A stretch of DNA of 39,394 nt, taken from Oscillospiraceae bacterium (GTDB lineage: Bacteria; Bacillota; Clostridia; Oscillospirales; Oscillospiraceae). Positions 8,131-15,918 of the stretch are shown piece by piece. The stretch covers positions 1-39,394 of the forward strand of contig WQXY01000020.1 of assembly GCA_009781515.1 (NCBI GenBank). Reading direction: 5' to 3'. Under the pieces are notes generated by a model, which worked only from the letters and a program-made list of their open reading frames with translations, ran no database searches and had not been told where the DNA came from. How positions within the stretch are numbered: the stretch's first letter is position 1; the number at the start of each line of letters is the position of its first letter. The position numbers and the translations under genes were made by a program.

Positions 8131-9507
8131 TTATCCTGCGAGTGCAGCTTCCATTGCGGGTCTGATATCTTCAATTACTTCTTTAACGGTTTTTGAGCCG
8201 TTAATTGCTTCTACGAGAGCAGGGTTCATAATTCTGTTGATGATATCAACTGTGTAAGGTGTGTAGTACCAGCCTGTCGGATGGGTGATGTTTGTGTCAA
8301 GCGCTACTTCCATAATGGCTGTTCTGTAGGCAGACGCGGGCAGTCTTGCACGCACTGCAACATCGTCAATCCATTTTGTGAGCAGAGGCTCTTTGTACCA
8401 ACTTTGCAAAGTAGGCATCCACCAGCCTGCTTCGATAATTCCAAAGTTGTTGTCTGTGTTGGTAAACCAATCATAAAATTCTCTTGCTTCTGCAGGATGT
8501 TTTGTTCCGCCCCAGATAACAACTGCTCCGCCTGTTGCAATGTTTTTCTTTTCTTTCATGTATGGAAGCACTCCAACACCGTAGTCAATGTCGGTATCTC
8601 CTGTAAAGCCTGTTGCCCATTGACCCTCTGTACACATTGCAACGTTGCCTGCTCCGAGTGATGACCAAAAGCCGTTGTCCGCTGTTCCGTCGTTAAGCGG
8701 AGCAACATGATGCACAAGGTGCAGGTCATAAACCATTTGCATTGCTTCGATTGCAGCGTCGTCAAAGATTATTTGTGTGCCGTCTTCGGAGAACCATCTG
8801 CCGCCGTTTGACAGTGCCCATACTTCAAGCTGCCATGTCCACTGGTTTACATAGATGCCGTATTGAACAATATTGTCTTTGTCAAAGTCTGCATCATTGG
8901 GAGTGTTGCCGTTGGCGTCAAATGTCAGTTGTTTTGCAACTTCAATCATTTCGTCCCATGTCCATGCTGTGCCGATTGTCGCGGGCGGATGAGCTACGCC
9001 TGCGGCATCGAACTTATCTTTGTCGAACCAAATAGCGAGAACTTCATTTGCCTGCGACCATGCAACTGTATCGCCCCTGTCTTTGAATGCGAGGTATTCA
9101 AGAGGTCTGTCCGCTGCTCCTGCAAAGAGGTCTTCTCTCATGAGCATGCCTTCTCTTGCCCAGCCGATAATCAGGTTCTCATTAGCCATTCCTACGTCGG
9201 GCATATTACCGCCTGTAGCCATGGTTTGGATTACCGCTGCATACTCTTCGTTCGGAATTGACAGTGCAGTTACCCAGATTTTGTCTTGTGAGTTGTTAAA
9301 CTCATCCAAAGTTGCCTGCATGTCAGCTTCTTCTTGAGGACCCCCCCACAGTGAGTACACGAGGTGTACGCGACCGTCCGGAATGTCGCCGCCGGGTGTG
9401 TCGCCGCCGCCTGCGGGTGGTTTGTCGCCTCCGTCACATGCAGCTATAAATCCGAATATCATAACTGCCATGCAAAGGAGTGCAATAATTTTGCTGATTT
9501 TTTTCAT
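8131..9507 (-). CDS. Extracellular sugar-binding lipoprotein of the ABC importer
   Basis: A 458-residue family 1 solute-binding protein. A lipoprotein signal peptide (MKKISKIIALL...) ends in a lipobox FIAAC with the lipidated Cys24. A Gly/Pro/Asp-rich linker follows (about residues 25-45), then the mature fold starting VHLVYSLWGGPQEE. TMATGGNMPDVGMAN, WTWDEMIEVAKQLT and the late GWWMPTLQSWY region are typical of CUT1 oligosaccharide binders. It is tethered outside the membrane and delivers substrate to the two permeases. It has a good AAAGGA ribosome binding site. Hairpins lie both before and after the gene, which fits high expression. The ligand is not readable; the operon suggests an alpha-glucoside or a pentose-containing oligosaccharide. 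Confidence 0.93.
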   Translation of the reverse strand: MKKISKIIALLCMAVMIFGFIAACDGGDKPPAGGGDTPGGDIPDGRVHLVYSLWGGPQEEADMQATLDEFNNSQDKIWVTALSIPNEEYAAVIQTMATGGNMPDVGMANENLIIGWAREGMLMREDLFAGAADRPLEYLAFKDRGDTVAWSQANEVLAIWFDKDKFDAAGVAHPPATIGTAWTWDEMIEVAKQLTFDANGNTPNDADFDKDNIVQYGIYVNQWTWQLEVWALSNGGRWFSEDGTQIIFDDAAIEAMQMVYDLHLVHHVAPLNDGTADNGFWSSLGAGNVAMCTEGQWATGFTGDTDIDYGVGVLPYMKEKKNIATGGAVVIWGGTKHPAEAREFYDWFTNTDNNFGIIEAGWWMPTLQSWYKEPLLTKWIDDVAVRARLPASAYRTAIMEVALDTNITHPTGWYYTPYTVDIINRIMNPALVEAINGSKTVKEVIEDIRPAMEAALAG

Positions 9508-9543
9508 AGTATTATCCTTTCCCTTTTTTGTTTTTGTTTTTAT

Positions 9544-9585
9544 GTTAGCTCAGCCGCAGCGGCTCCGCTGCACTCTGAGTTTAAC
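9544..9585 (-). other. Intercistronic hairpin between GH65 and binding-protein genes
   Basis: The core stem is GCAGCGG (9556-9562) with CCGCTGC (9565-9571) and a 2-nt loop. It is extended by CTCAG/CTGAG (9549-9553 with 9575-9579) and GTTA/TAAC (9544-9547 with 9582-9585). The minus-strand sequence after it is A-rich, not T-rich, so it is unlikely to terminate. An RNA processing or 5'-stabilising role for the downstream transporter message is more likely. Confidence 0.6.
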
Positions 9586-9588
9586 AAC

Positions 9589-11922
9589 CTAAAATGCCAC
9601 TGCCACTCCGTCGCCGGGGGAAACTGCTGTTTCTTTACCGAAAACGTTGAAGTTTATTTTTGCGTCCGAAAGGTTTTTGACCGATACCGTACTTTTTGTG
9701 ATAGCGACAGATACATGCTGTCCTTTCCAAATTATTTGAAATGAGAGCTTATTTATCTGCGCGGGTATGCATGGCTTAAATGTGAGGGTGTCGGCTCCGA
9801 GTGCGTTTACCATTCCTGCAAAGCCATGTACTATTTCCTGCCACATACCGCCTACGTTTGCAAAGTGGATACCTTCTGATGCCCGCGGTTCGGCACCGAA
9901 GTCAATGTCGATTGATTTGAGCCAGTTTTCGTATGCGAGCTCGGGTTGTCCCATGCTTGCCGCTACTATTGCATTGTGACAAATCGAGTTTGAGGAGTCG
10001 TGAATTGTAAACGGGTTATAATATTCAAAGGACGCTTTTTTCTCTTCTATTGTAAAGGCTTCGGTATAAAGACCCATGAGTGCTATAACATCAGACTGCT
10101 TGAGGCATTTGGCACGGTAGCGAAGCTCCTGTGTGGTGTAGAAACCAAAAAGTTTGGTTTTGTCCTCCCAAAGACCCTCAATGTCGATTTCACAAAACGC
10201 TTCATCAAAGTCATCGCACTGCCAGATTATATTACGCTTTTCATCTTTTGGAATTGGCAGACCGTCTGCTATTTCGTTAAAGAGCTCAATCTCTTTTTCG
10301 TCAAAGCCTATTTTATCACAAATTTTCTTAAATGTCTGCGGTTCATCTTTTTTGCACATTTTTGCAACTTTTTCTGCAAGTCTGAGGCTTTCGCGGACTA
10401 CAAAATTTGTGTATGCGTTATTGTTTGTGATTGGCTTATATTCGTCGGGGCCCATTACGCCAAGTATATGCCAACCCGAACGGTTTTTGAGCTTGTTGAC
10501 ACGGGTTGTCCAGTAGCGTGAGGTTTCAAGAATTATTTCAAGCCCGTAGTTATACAGATAGTTTTTGTCGAGTGTGTTCAAATAGTAGTGCCATAAGCCG
10601 ACTACAATGTCTGCGGTGATGTGGATTTCATGGTCGGCATATTCAAAGAGCGAACATACCTCGTCGCCGTAGCGGTCTGTCTGCCATGGGTATCTTGCAC
10701 CGATGTAGTTATGGGCTTTTGCACTGCGTCTTGCTCCGTCCAAAATATTGTAGCGGAACATTCCCGTCATTTTTGCGAGAGCGGGCTGCGTGTAGATATA
10801 AAACGGCTGGAAGAATATTTCCATGTCCCAACAAACCGAACCGAGATACATTTCGCTTGTTGAGCCTTTGGCACAGTTGAGAGCACGCGGGTCTGTGGAT
10901 CGTGTGCGGAAAAGATGATATATGGATTTTCGTATTGCAAGCTGGCTGTTATAGCCCTCCGTATCGTCTGCATTTATTTGAATATCGGAAATTTCCCAGT
11001 TTTTCAACCAACGTTTTTTATGTTCGTCGCGAAGTTTTTCTTTGCCTTTACTTATCGCGGCGTCAATCATTTTGATGCTCTCGTCAAGGAGTTCTTCTTT
11101 TTCAAAATACATGTCTGATGCCGCAGCCGAAACTCTAAGAGCATGAGCTTCTTCGTTTTCAGCGAGAGTAAAGGACATACTTGCTTTTATCCGCCGGTTT
11201 GCACGTTCTATTACCTGATGCTCCTGCTTGTTGCAAACAAAACGGGCAGCCGTGATGATGCGGTCGCCGAGATTGCCTGTTACGTCGGAATAGATAACCC
11301 TGTTTGCGGCAAAACCCACGGCACGGTCTGTGAATTTATCATAACCGTTTGTGCGGGTGTCATTGTCAATGTAGCTTGTAAGTGTAATTTCGGCACTGCC
11401 TGAGACTGCTTGTACATACAGTTCTTGAATACAGACAAACTTGTCATCGGGGTTCATGTATCGCATAAAAAGCAGTTCAAGCTTTTTGCCTGCTCTGGTT
11501 TCCCATATAAATGTGCGGTAGAGGGTGGCTTTTTTCATGTCAAGCCAGCGTTTGTAGCCCGAGATTTTGCCCGTTTCCATGTCGAGCTTTTCGCCGTCGG
11601 CATAAACTTCAAAGCCGATCATGTATGGCAGATTGATGACCCCTACGTTCCAAAAAGGGTGCTTCCCCTGCACAAGCGGTATAAATGTTCCCCAACGGCT
11701 CTTTTTTGTGGGTACAACTTCAAGCGAGACATTCATGGCTTTACGGTCGTATGAAATGTTTTGCTCATCGTCCTCAAAGCCTTCGTCAAAGCTTGAGCGT
11801 ACGGTTAAAAAGCCTGTGCCGAGTGCCATTACAGACTCATGATGCTTGACGCGGGTAATGTCGAAATTATCTTCGACAATGCACCACTGCGGGTCAATCT
11901 TAAAAGCGTTTATATATTGCAT
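9589..11922 (-). CDS. GH65 glycoside phosphorylase (alpha-glucoside, specificity unknown)
   Basis: A 777-residue GH65 enzyme, the usual length for the phosphorylases of this family. It would cleave an alpha-linked glucosyl disaccharide with phosphate, giving beta-glucose-1-phosphate and a free sugar. The N-terminal beta-sandwich is followed by the (alpha/alpha)6 barrel with CWDMEIFFQPFY (usually WDTE), GARYPWQT and the catalytic acid Glu494 in GVMGPDEY. KQSDV and HDSSNS mark the phosphate site, the latter usually HDSSLS. EGIHFANVGGMWQ replaces the common EGIHAASMGGTWQ. These changes around the acceptor site mean the substrate (maltose, kojibiose, nigerose, trehalose, glucosyl-rhamnose or a new one) cannot be assigned. 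The start overlaps the stop of the PfkB gene by one base (TGATG). No beta-phosphoglucomutase gene lies nearby. Confidence 0.9.
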   Translation of the reverse strand: MQYINAFKIDPQWCIVEDNFDITRVKHHESVMALGTGFLTVRSSFDEGFEDDEQNISYDRKAMNVSLEVVPTKKSRWGTFIPLVQGKHPFWNVGVINLPYMIGFEVYADGEKLDMETGKISGYKRWLDMKKATLYRTFIWETRAGKKLELLFMRYMNPDDKFVCIQELYVQAVSGSAEITLTSYIDNDTRTNGYDKFTDRAVGFAANRVIYSDVTGNLGDRIITAARFVCNKQEHQVIERANRRIKASMSFTLAENEEAHALRVSAAASDMYFEKEELLDESIKMIDAAISKGKEKLRDEHKKRWLKNWEISDIQINADDTEGYNSQLAIRKSIYHLFRTRSTDPRALNCAKGSTSEMYLGSVCWDMEIFFQPFYIYTQPALAKMTGMFRYNILDGARRSAKAHNYIGARYPWQTDRYGDEVCSLFEYADHEIHITADIVVGLWHYYLNTLDKNYLYNYGLEIILETSRYWTTRVNKLKNRSGWHILGVMGPDEYKPITNNNAYTNFVVRESLRLAEKVAKMCKKDEPQTFKKICDKIGFDEKEIELFNEIADGLPIPKDEKRNIIWQCDDFDEAFCEIDIEGLWEDKTKLFGFYTTQELRYRAKCLKQSDVIALMGLYTEAFTIEEKKASFEYYNPFTIHDSSNSICHNAIVAASMGQPELAYENWLKSIDIDFGAEPRASEGIHFANVGGMWQEIVHGFAGMVNALGADTLTFKPCIPAQINKLSFQIIWKGQHVSVAITKSTVSVKNLSDAKINFNVFGKETAVSPGDGVAVAF

Positions 11923-12806
11923 CAGTGCTTTTCCTTTATCCTTGTAAACACGTCTTCGAGTGTGCCCTTAAACGGCCCGTAGGTTTCCATTTTTATGGAA
12001 ACAAGCGCGGCGGCAAACTTGAGCGATGTTTGCACATCATGCTCTAATCGGTGAGCTTGATACGCGGCAAAGGTTGTGTCTCCGCGTCCTGTGCGTCCTA
12101 TTACGCTGTTGTTTGAAAATTTTTCGAAGTAGTTTTTGCCGTCTTTTCTTGCAAGCACACCGTCCGACCTTGTGATGACAACTTCGGGACAGCCCCACTC
12201 ATTAACTATTTCTGCTGCTCTTTCAAGGTCTTCCGTTCCCGTCAGCACACGTGCTTCAACAACATCAAGCTTTATCATGTCCATTTTTGATGCTATTTCT
12301 TTTTTGTCCTTTACATCGCCGAAGTTGATTTCTTTGGTGACGGGGGTAATTTGGCGGACAAAGCTTTGCATGTCTGTTGAAAGGCGGTAGCCTCGGGCTT
12401 TCAGTCCGTCAATAAGAGCCATGTCAAACTCGGAGTCCGAAATTCCGCCCAAGTGATAATACTCAGAGTCCAGTTCGGGGATATCTTCTATTTTTATAAG
12501 TCCTGCTGTTTTAACAAGGGTGATGTCACGCTCGTCAACATTTTCCGACTTGTGTAGCACACGCGAATAGGTTGTTACGTCTGCCGGAATGATAAACACA
12601 TCAACACCCAAGTCTTTCATGGGCTGTGTTATTTTTTCTTCATCGAGCGACATTTTTACAACCGCAGCTGTTTTAACACCAACTCTTGCCGTGACCATTG
12701 CTCCGCATAAAACCGCACTGCCCGGAGCGATAATTTTTTCCTCACCAAATGGTGTGACCTCGTCATAACACATGTGGCCGATAAATGTAATTCCGTACTT
12801 ACTCAT
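11922..12806 (-). CDS. PfkB-family carbohydrate kinase
   Basis: A 294-residue ribokinase-like (PfkB) kinase. The N-terminus GITFIGHMCYDEV, the ligand region PGSAVLCGAMVTARVG, and the late signature GRTGRGDTTFAAY with catalytic base Asp243 define the family. The usual GAGD anion-hole motif is GRGD here, a variant. It is translationally coupled to the GH65 gene and follows the repressor by 18 bp, so it is made with the phosphorylase. It may phosphorylate a sugar released by GH65 or GH13, but the substrate is unknown. It does not resemble a phosphoglucomutase, so it does not fill that missing step. Confidence 0.85.
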   Translation of the reverse strand: MSKYGITFIGHMCYDEVTPFGEEKIIAPGSAVLCGAMVTARVGVKTAAVVKMSLDEEKITQPMKDLGVDVFIIPADVTTYSRVLHKSENVDERDITLVKTAGLIKIEDIPELDSEYYHLGGISDSEFDMALIDGLKARGYRLSTDMQSFVRQITPVTKEINFGDVKDKKEIASKMDMIKLDVVEARVLTGTEDLERAAEIVNEWGCPEVVITRSDGVLARKDGKNYFEKFSNNSVIGRTGRGDTTFAAYQAHRLEHDVQTSLKFAAALVSIKMETYGPFKGTLEDVFTRIKEKH

Positions 12807-12824
12807 TTAATTCCCCTATACTAT

Positions 12825-13880
12825 TTATATGGTGGCTACTGTTTCTCGCGCGATAAGATTGCTTGGTATTATAATGCTCTGCTTGTTTGCATTTTCGCCC
12901 GCTCCGCAGAGTTTTTCTACTGTGAGTTTTGCTGCTGAAAATCCTATTGCCCGCAGGTCAATCTCTACTGTTGTCAGCTTGGGAAACACATATTCCGAAA
13001 TGTCGCGGTTGTCGAAGCCGACTATTGAGATGTCTTCCGGTATGCGAAGCTTCTTTTCAGCTATAGCGTCCATTGCACCTGCCGCCATTAAGTCGTTCAT
13101 TGCAATAACTGCTGTCGGTCGGGGGGCCGTCTCGTTTTCTAAGAGGCCCTTCATGCAGGTGTAGCCTGAGCTTCGTTGCCAGTCGCCGTTTCTGATAAGA
13201 GCATCGCTTGGAGTGATACCCGCTTCCGCAAGAGCCTTGTTTATTCCGCCAAGCCGAACCTGTGCGGGGGTTGTGTGGCTAAGCCCCGTGATAATTCCTA
13301 TATTTTTATGGCCGTTTTTTATTAGATGACGCGTGAGGTTTGCCGCTGCGTCTTCATTTTCGTATGTTACTGAGCAGGCATGAGGGTCGCTCGAGGTGGA
13401 GTATGCTATTACGATTGGTTTGTTCATGTTGGCTACGATACCCGAGATATCTCTATCGAACATTCCTACATATATAACTGCATCAACCTTTGCGCCAAAA
13501 ATCAAAAACGACAGAGCCTGATTTATCTTGTCTTTTTGGTGGATAACTTGATCGTATTTATTGTATAAGCTGTCGAGCATACGCAGGTCGTTGAGCAAAA
13601 TGTTATAGTCGGTTTGTTCAACGAAGTCGGATATGCCGCCGATAATTTGTGCCGAGGGAAATGCCAATATGTCTTCTACCAAGACACCTATAATATTTGT
13701 TTTTCTTGTTCTAAGGCTCTTTGCAACTCTATTGGGCTGATAATTTGTTCTGGCAATCACATCAAGGACTCGGCGCTCTTTATCGGGCTTGACTTGCCTT
13801 GTTCTGTTGATAACGTAAGAAACTGTTGCGGTGGAAACTCCTGCTTCATTTGCTATGTCTTTAATAGTGATTATTTCCAC
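12825..13880 (-). CDS. LacI-family transcriptional repressor of the operon
   Basis: A 351-residue LacI/GalR regulator. The N-terminal helix-turn-helix reads TIKDIANEAGVSTATVSYVINR (about residues 5-26), followed by the hinge NRVAKSLRTRKTNIIGVLVED. The periplasmic-binding-protein-like sensor domain ends with ISIVGFDNRDISEY and the usual LTTVEIDLRAIG. The start is a GTG at 13880, tightly spaced from AAGGTGG. It is the first gene of the unit and lies just downstream of a palindrome matching the LacI-type AANCGNTT core, so negative autoregulation of the whole operon is expected. The inducer is probably a sugar or sugar phosphate of the pathway. Confidence 0.93.
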   Translation of the reverse strand: MEIITIKDIANEAGVSTATVSYVINRTRQVKPDKERRVLDVIARTNYQPNRVAKSLRTRKTNIIGVLVEDILAFPSAQIIGGISDFVEQTDYNILLNDLRMLDSLYNKYDQVIHQKDKINQALSFLIFGAKVDAVIYVGMFDRDISGIVANMNKPIVIAYSTSSDPHACSVTYENEDAAANLTRHLIKNGHKNIGIITGLSHTTPAQVRLGGINKALAEAGITPSDALIRNGDWQRSSGYTCMKGLLENETAPRPTAVIAMNDLMAAGAMDAIAEKKLRIPEDISIVGFDNRDISEYVFPKLTTVEIDLRAIGFSAAKLTVEKLCGAGENANKQSIIIPSNLIARETVATI

Positions 13881-13898
13881 CCACCTTATTTGTTGTTT

Positions 13899-13912
13899 TC
13901 TAATCGTTTAGA
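13899..13912. promoter_or_regulatory. LacI-type operator at the operon start
   Basis: A 14-bp near-palindrome (TCTAATCGTTTAGA, 12 of 14 positions symmetric) with a central CG and the AANCGNTT core typical of LacI-family sites. It lies a few bases downstream of the predicted transcription start and just before the repressor gene, a position that would block RNA polymerase. A second GATTAG copy (13916-13921) adjoins it. Confidence 0.6.
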
Positions 13913-13921
13913 TTTGATTAG

Positions 13922-13951
13922 ATTATACATTTTAATATACGCAATTGTCAA
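13922..13951 (-). promoter_or_regulatory. Sigma-A promoter of the sugar operon
   Basis: On the minus strand TTGACA (13951-13946) and TATAAT (13927-13922) are separated by 18 bp. Both hexamers match consensus. The start of transcription would be near 13915, directly before the LacI-type operator. Confidence 0.75.
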
Positions 13952-13958
13952 CATTTAT

Positions 13959-13994
13959 TTTAGGGCTACTGCATAGTTTTGCAACAGCCCTAAA
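13959..13994. terminator. Hairpin after the SH3-repeat gene (possible terminator)
   Basis: TTTAGGGCT (13959-13967) pairs with AGCCCTAAA (13986-13994), with further imperfect pairing inside. It lies 12 bp after the SH3-repeat gene stop and upstream of the operon promoter. Neither side has a clean T-run. It may insulate the two units, or be a small mobile-element remnant, since GGGCTGTTGCAAAA resembles some insertion-sequence ends. Confidence 0.45.
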
Positions 13995-14006
13995 GTTATG
14001 TAGTTA

Positions 14007-15749
14007 TTACTGGGGTCTTTTGTCGTAGGCTTCCTGTATGGCATTTGTCATGTCTCTGTGGTATGTCACGGAGTTTGATGTGTTCGATGCGGAGCCTTTG
14101 AACCACAAGCAGAAGTGACCGTTGATGCCATTGTCTGCAATAGTGCTCACATCGTGCGGTTGACCGTTCATGGACGCTGCAAATGTGCGGTTGCCCACCG
14201 TGACCCAAACAGGTCTTGCGGAAAACGACCAGACACCATTGCGCGATCTAAGTATTGCGTCCGTATCTTCTCTTGTGGGCGGCTCAACATCTGCATGAAC
14301 ACTTCTTGAAAATACTCTGATATTAAATGCTATACCTGTGCGAACATCGACAACCCGCAGGTTTGTTCGCAGCGGAAGAAGATGTCTGACCTCAGACCAT
14401 TCTAACATTTCAACATTGCTTGTGGGGCTAAGCAGGTCTGATCTGATATATCCGTTTGTAGTACCTACTCTGACCCGTGACCAGCCGCTCGACTCATGGG
14501 CTAATATTTCAACTGTGGTGTTTGCTTCAAGTGTTCGCAGCAGGGTTGTAGTAGTAGACGGGCCTGCTCTGAGGTTTATCCTGCCCGTTGTTTTAACGGA
14601 AGCAATTGCCGCTTCTGCTGCCGCTCCGCTCGCCGAGAGAAGATCTGCTCTGATAAAGCCGCTTGTGCCGTTGTGCGTAACTCTTGACCAGTTGTTTTCT
14701 GTTGATACAACTTCAACCGTTGTGTTTGCAGGCAGGGTTCTTATTATGCTCGATGATGTTGACGCGCTGCTTCGAAGATTGACATTGCCGACTGTCTTCA
14801 GCGATTGTGTGGCAGGCGGCGCTCCTGCCGGTGCTGTAAGCAGGTCTGCTCTGATAAAGCCTGTTGTATTGTTGTGGATAACTTTCGACCAGTTGCTTTC
14901 TGTAGAAACGACTTCAACTGATGTGCCTGAGGGTATTGTTCTGATTATATTTGATGTGGTTGATGCAGCGCTTCGCAGATTGACGTTGCCGTTGGTTCTC
15001 ATTGTGTGTGTGGCTCCCGAAGTTGCTCCCGATGTGAGCAGGTCTGACCTTATGAAGCCTGTTGTGCCGTTGTGGGTGACTCTTGACCAGTTGTTTTCAT
15101 TTGATAAAACATCTACAGATGTACCTAACGGCAATGTTCTGATAATGCTTGCCGTGGTTGAGGCACTGCTTCGAAGATTGACATTGCCGATTGTTTTGAG
15201 CGTGCCGATAATATCACCTGACGGGGGTGTCGTATCACCTGTGCCCGGTGAGCCTGATGAACCGCCCGACGGGCTTGAGGTCGTATTTGTAAATTTAAGG
15301 AAATCCGACCTTATAAAGCCTGTATTACCACCGACTGTCACCTTTGACCAACCGGCGGGGTCGTGCTCATTGACTTCGACGCTCGTGCTTGCACTGACTA
15401 CTGATATAGAGCTTGCACTTGTAGATGCCGACGAGCGAAGATGCACTCCTGCTGTTGTGCGAAATGAGCCTTCCGAGCCTGTGGGCAGCTTGAGAAAGTC
15501 CGACCTTATGAAGCCCGTTGTGCTTCCAACTGTGACTTTCGACCAACCTGCCGGGTCACGCTCGTGCACCTCAACGCTTGTGTTTGCACTGACCACCATA
15601 AGCGAGCTTGCGGTTGTGGACGCTGACGAGCGAAGATGCACTCCTGCTGTTGTACGCAAAGACCCCGATGCAAGCGCTGTTTGCGACATGCCAAGCATCA
15701 GGCATATAATTATTACAAGAATTGTTGTTTTTGTAATCTTGCTTTTCAC
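14007..15749 (-). CDS. Secreted protein with six SH3b repeats and a C-terminal domain of unknown function
   Basis: A 580-residue exported protein. The signal peptide (residues 1-27) has a basic start, a hydrophobic core and an ALA cleavage site. Six bacterial SH3 repeats follow at about residues 31-87, 95-152, 183-239, 248-305, 316-372 and 384-441, each with a (V/H)NLRSSAST type start and a GFIRSDLL type end. A Gly/Ser/Pro linker separates repeats 2 and 3. SH3b domains commonly bind peptidoglycan peptides. The C-terminal domain (445-580) has HADVEP, AASMNGQPH and GHFCLWFKGS, a combination seen in other clostridial exported proteins without a named function. The GTG start lies ten bases after AGGAG. 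It probably acts in or on the cell wall. Confidence 0.88.
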   Translation of the reverse strand: MKSKITKTTILVIIICLMLGMSQTALASGSLRTTAGVHLRSSASTTASSLMVVSANTSVEVHERDPAGWSKVTVGSTTGFIRSDFLKLPTGSEGSFRTTAGVHLRSSASTSASSISVVSASTSVEVNEHDPAGWSKVTVGGNTGFIRSDFLKFTNTTSSPSGGSSGSPGTGDTTPPSGDIIGTLKTIGNVNLRSSASTTASIIRTLPLGTSVDVLSNENNWSRVTHNGTTGFIRSDLLTSGATSGATHTMRTNGNVNLRSAASTTSNIIRTIPSGTSVEVVSTESNWSKVIHNNTTGFIRADLLTAPAGAPPATQSLKTVGNVNLRSSASTSSSIIRTLPANTTVEVVSTENNWSRVTHNGTSGFIRADLLSASGAAAEAAIASVKTTGRINLRAGPSTTTTLLRTLEANTTVEILAHESSGWSRVRVGTTNGYIRSDLLSPTSNVEMLEWSEVRHLLPLRTNLRVVDVRTGIAFNIRVFSRSVHADVEPPTREDTDAILRSRNGVWSFSARPVWVTVGNRTFAASMNGQPHDVSTIADNGINGHFCLWFKGSASNTSNSVTYHRDMTNAIQEAYDKRPQ

Positions 15750-15830
15750 TGTTTTTCTCCTGCCGTGTTGCCCTTATGTGTCATGGAATATCTTTGTTTT
15801 ATGGCACTGCGGACACCTGTCGGTGGAGTT

Positions 15831-15859
15831 ATCTTAGCAAATTTTAAGCAAAATGTCAA
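15831..15859 (-). promoter_or_regulatory. Promoter of the SH3-repeat gene
   Basis: Minus-strand TTGACA (15859-15854), a 17-bp spacer and TAAGAT (15836-15831). The leader would be about 75 nt. Confidence 0.7.
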
Positions 15860-15918
15860 CCCCAATTTGTTTCCGTTTTGTAAACTGTTTGTAACCTTTT
15901 GGGGCGCCTATACCATTT

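Noticed and set aside
15746-15784. A 12-codon leader frame before the SH3-repeat gene whose TGA overlaps the GTG start
   Set aside because: It has no convincing ribosome binding site and may be chance; kept only as a note for leader-mediated coupling.
14338-15837. A 499-codon open frame on the plus strand opposite the SH3-repeat gene
   Set aside because: It mirrors the repeat structure of the minus-strand gene, which has a signal peptide, RBS, promoter and recognised domains. The plus frame has no recognisable protein.
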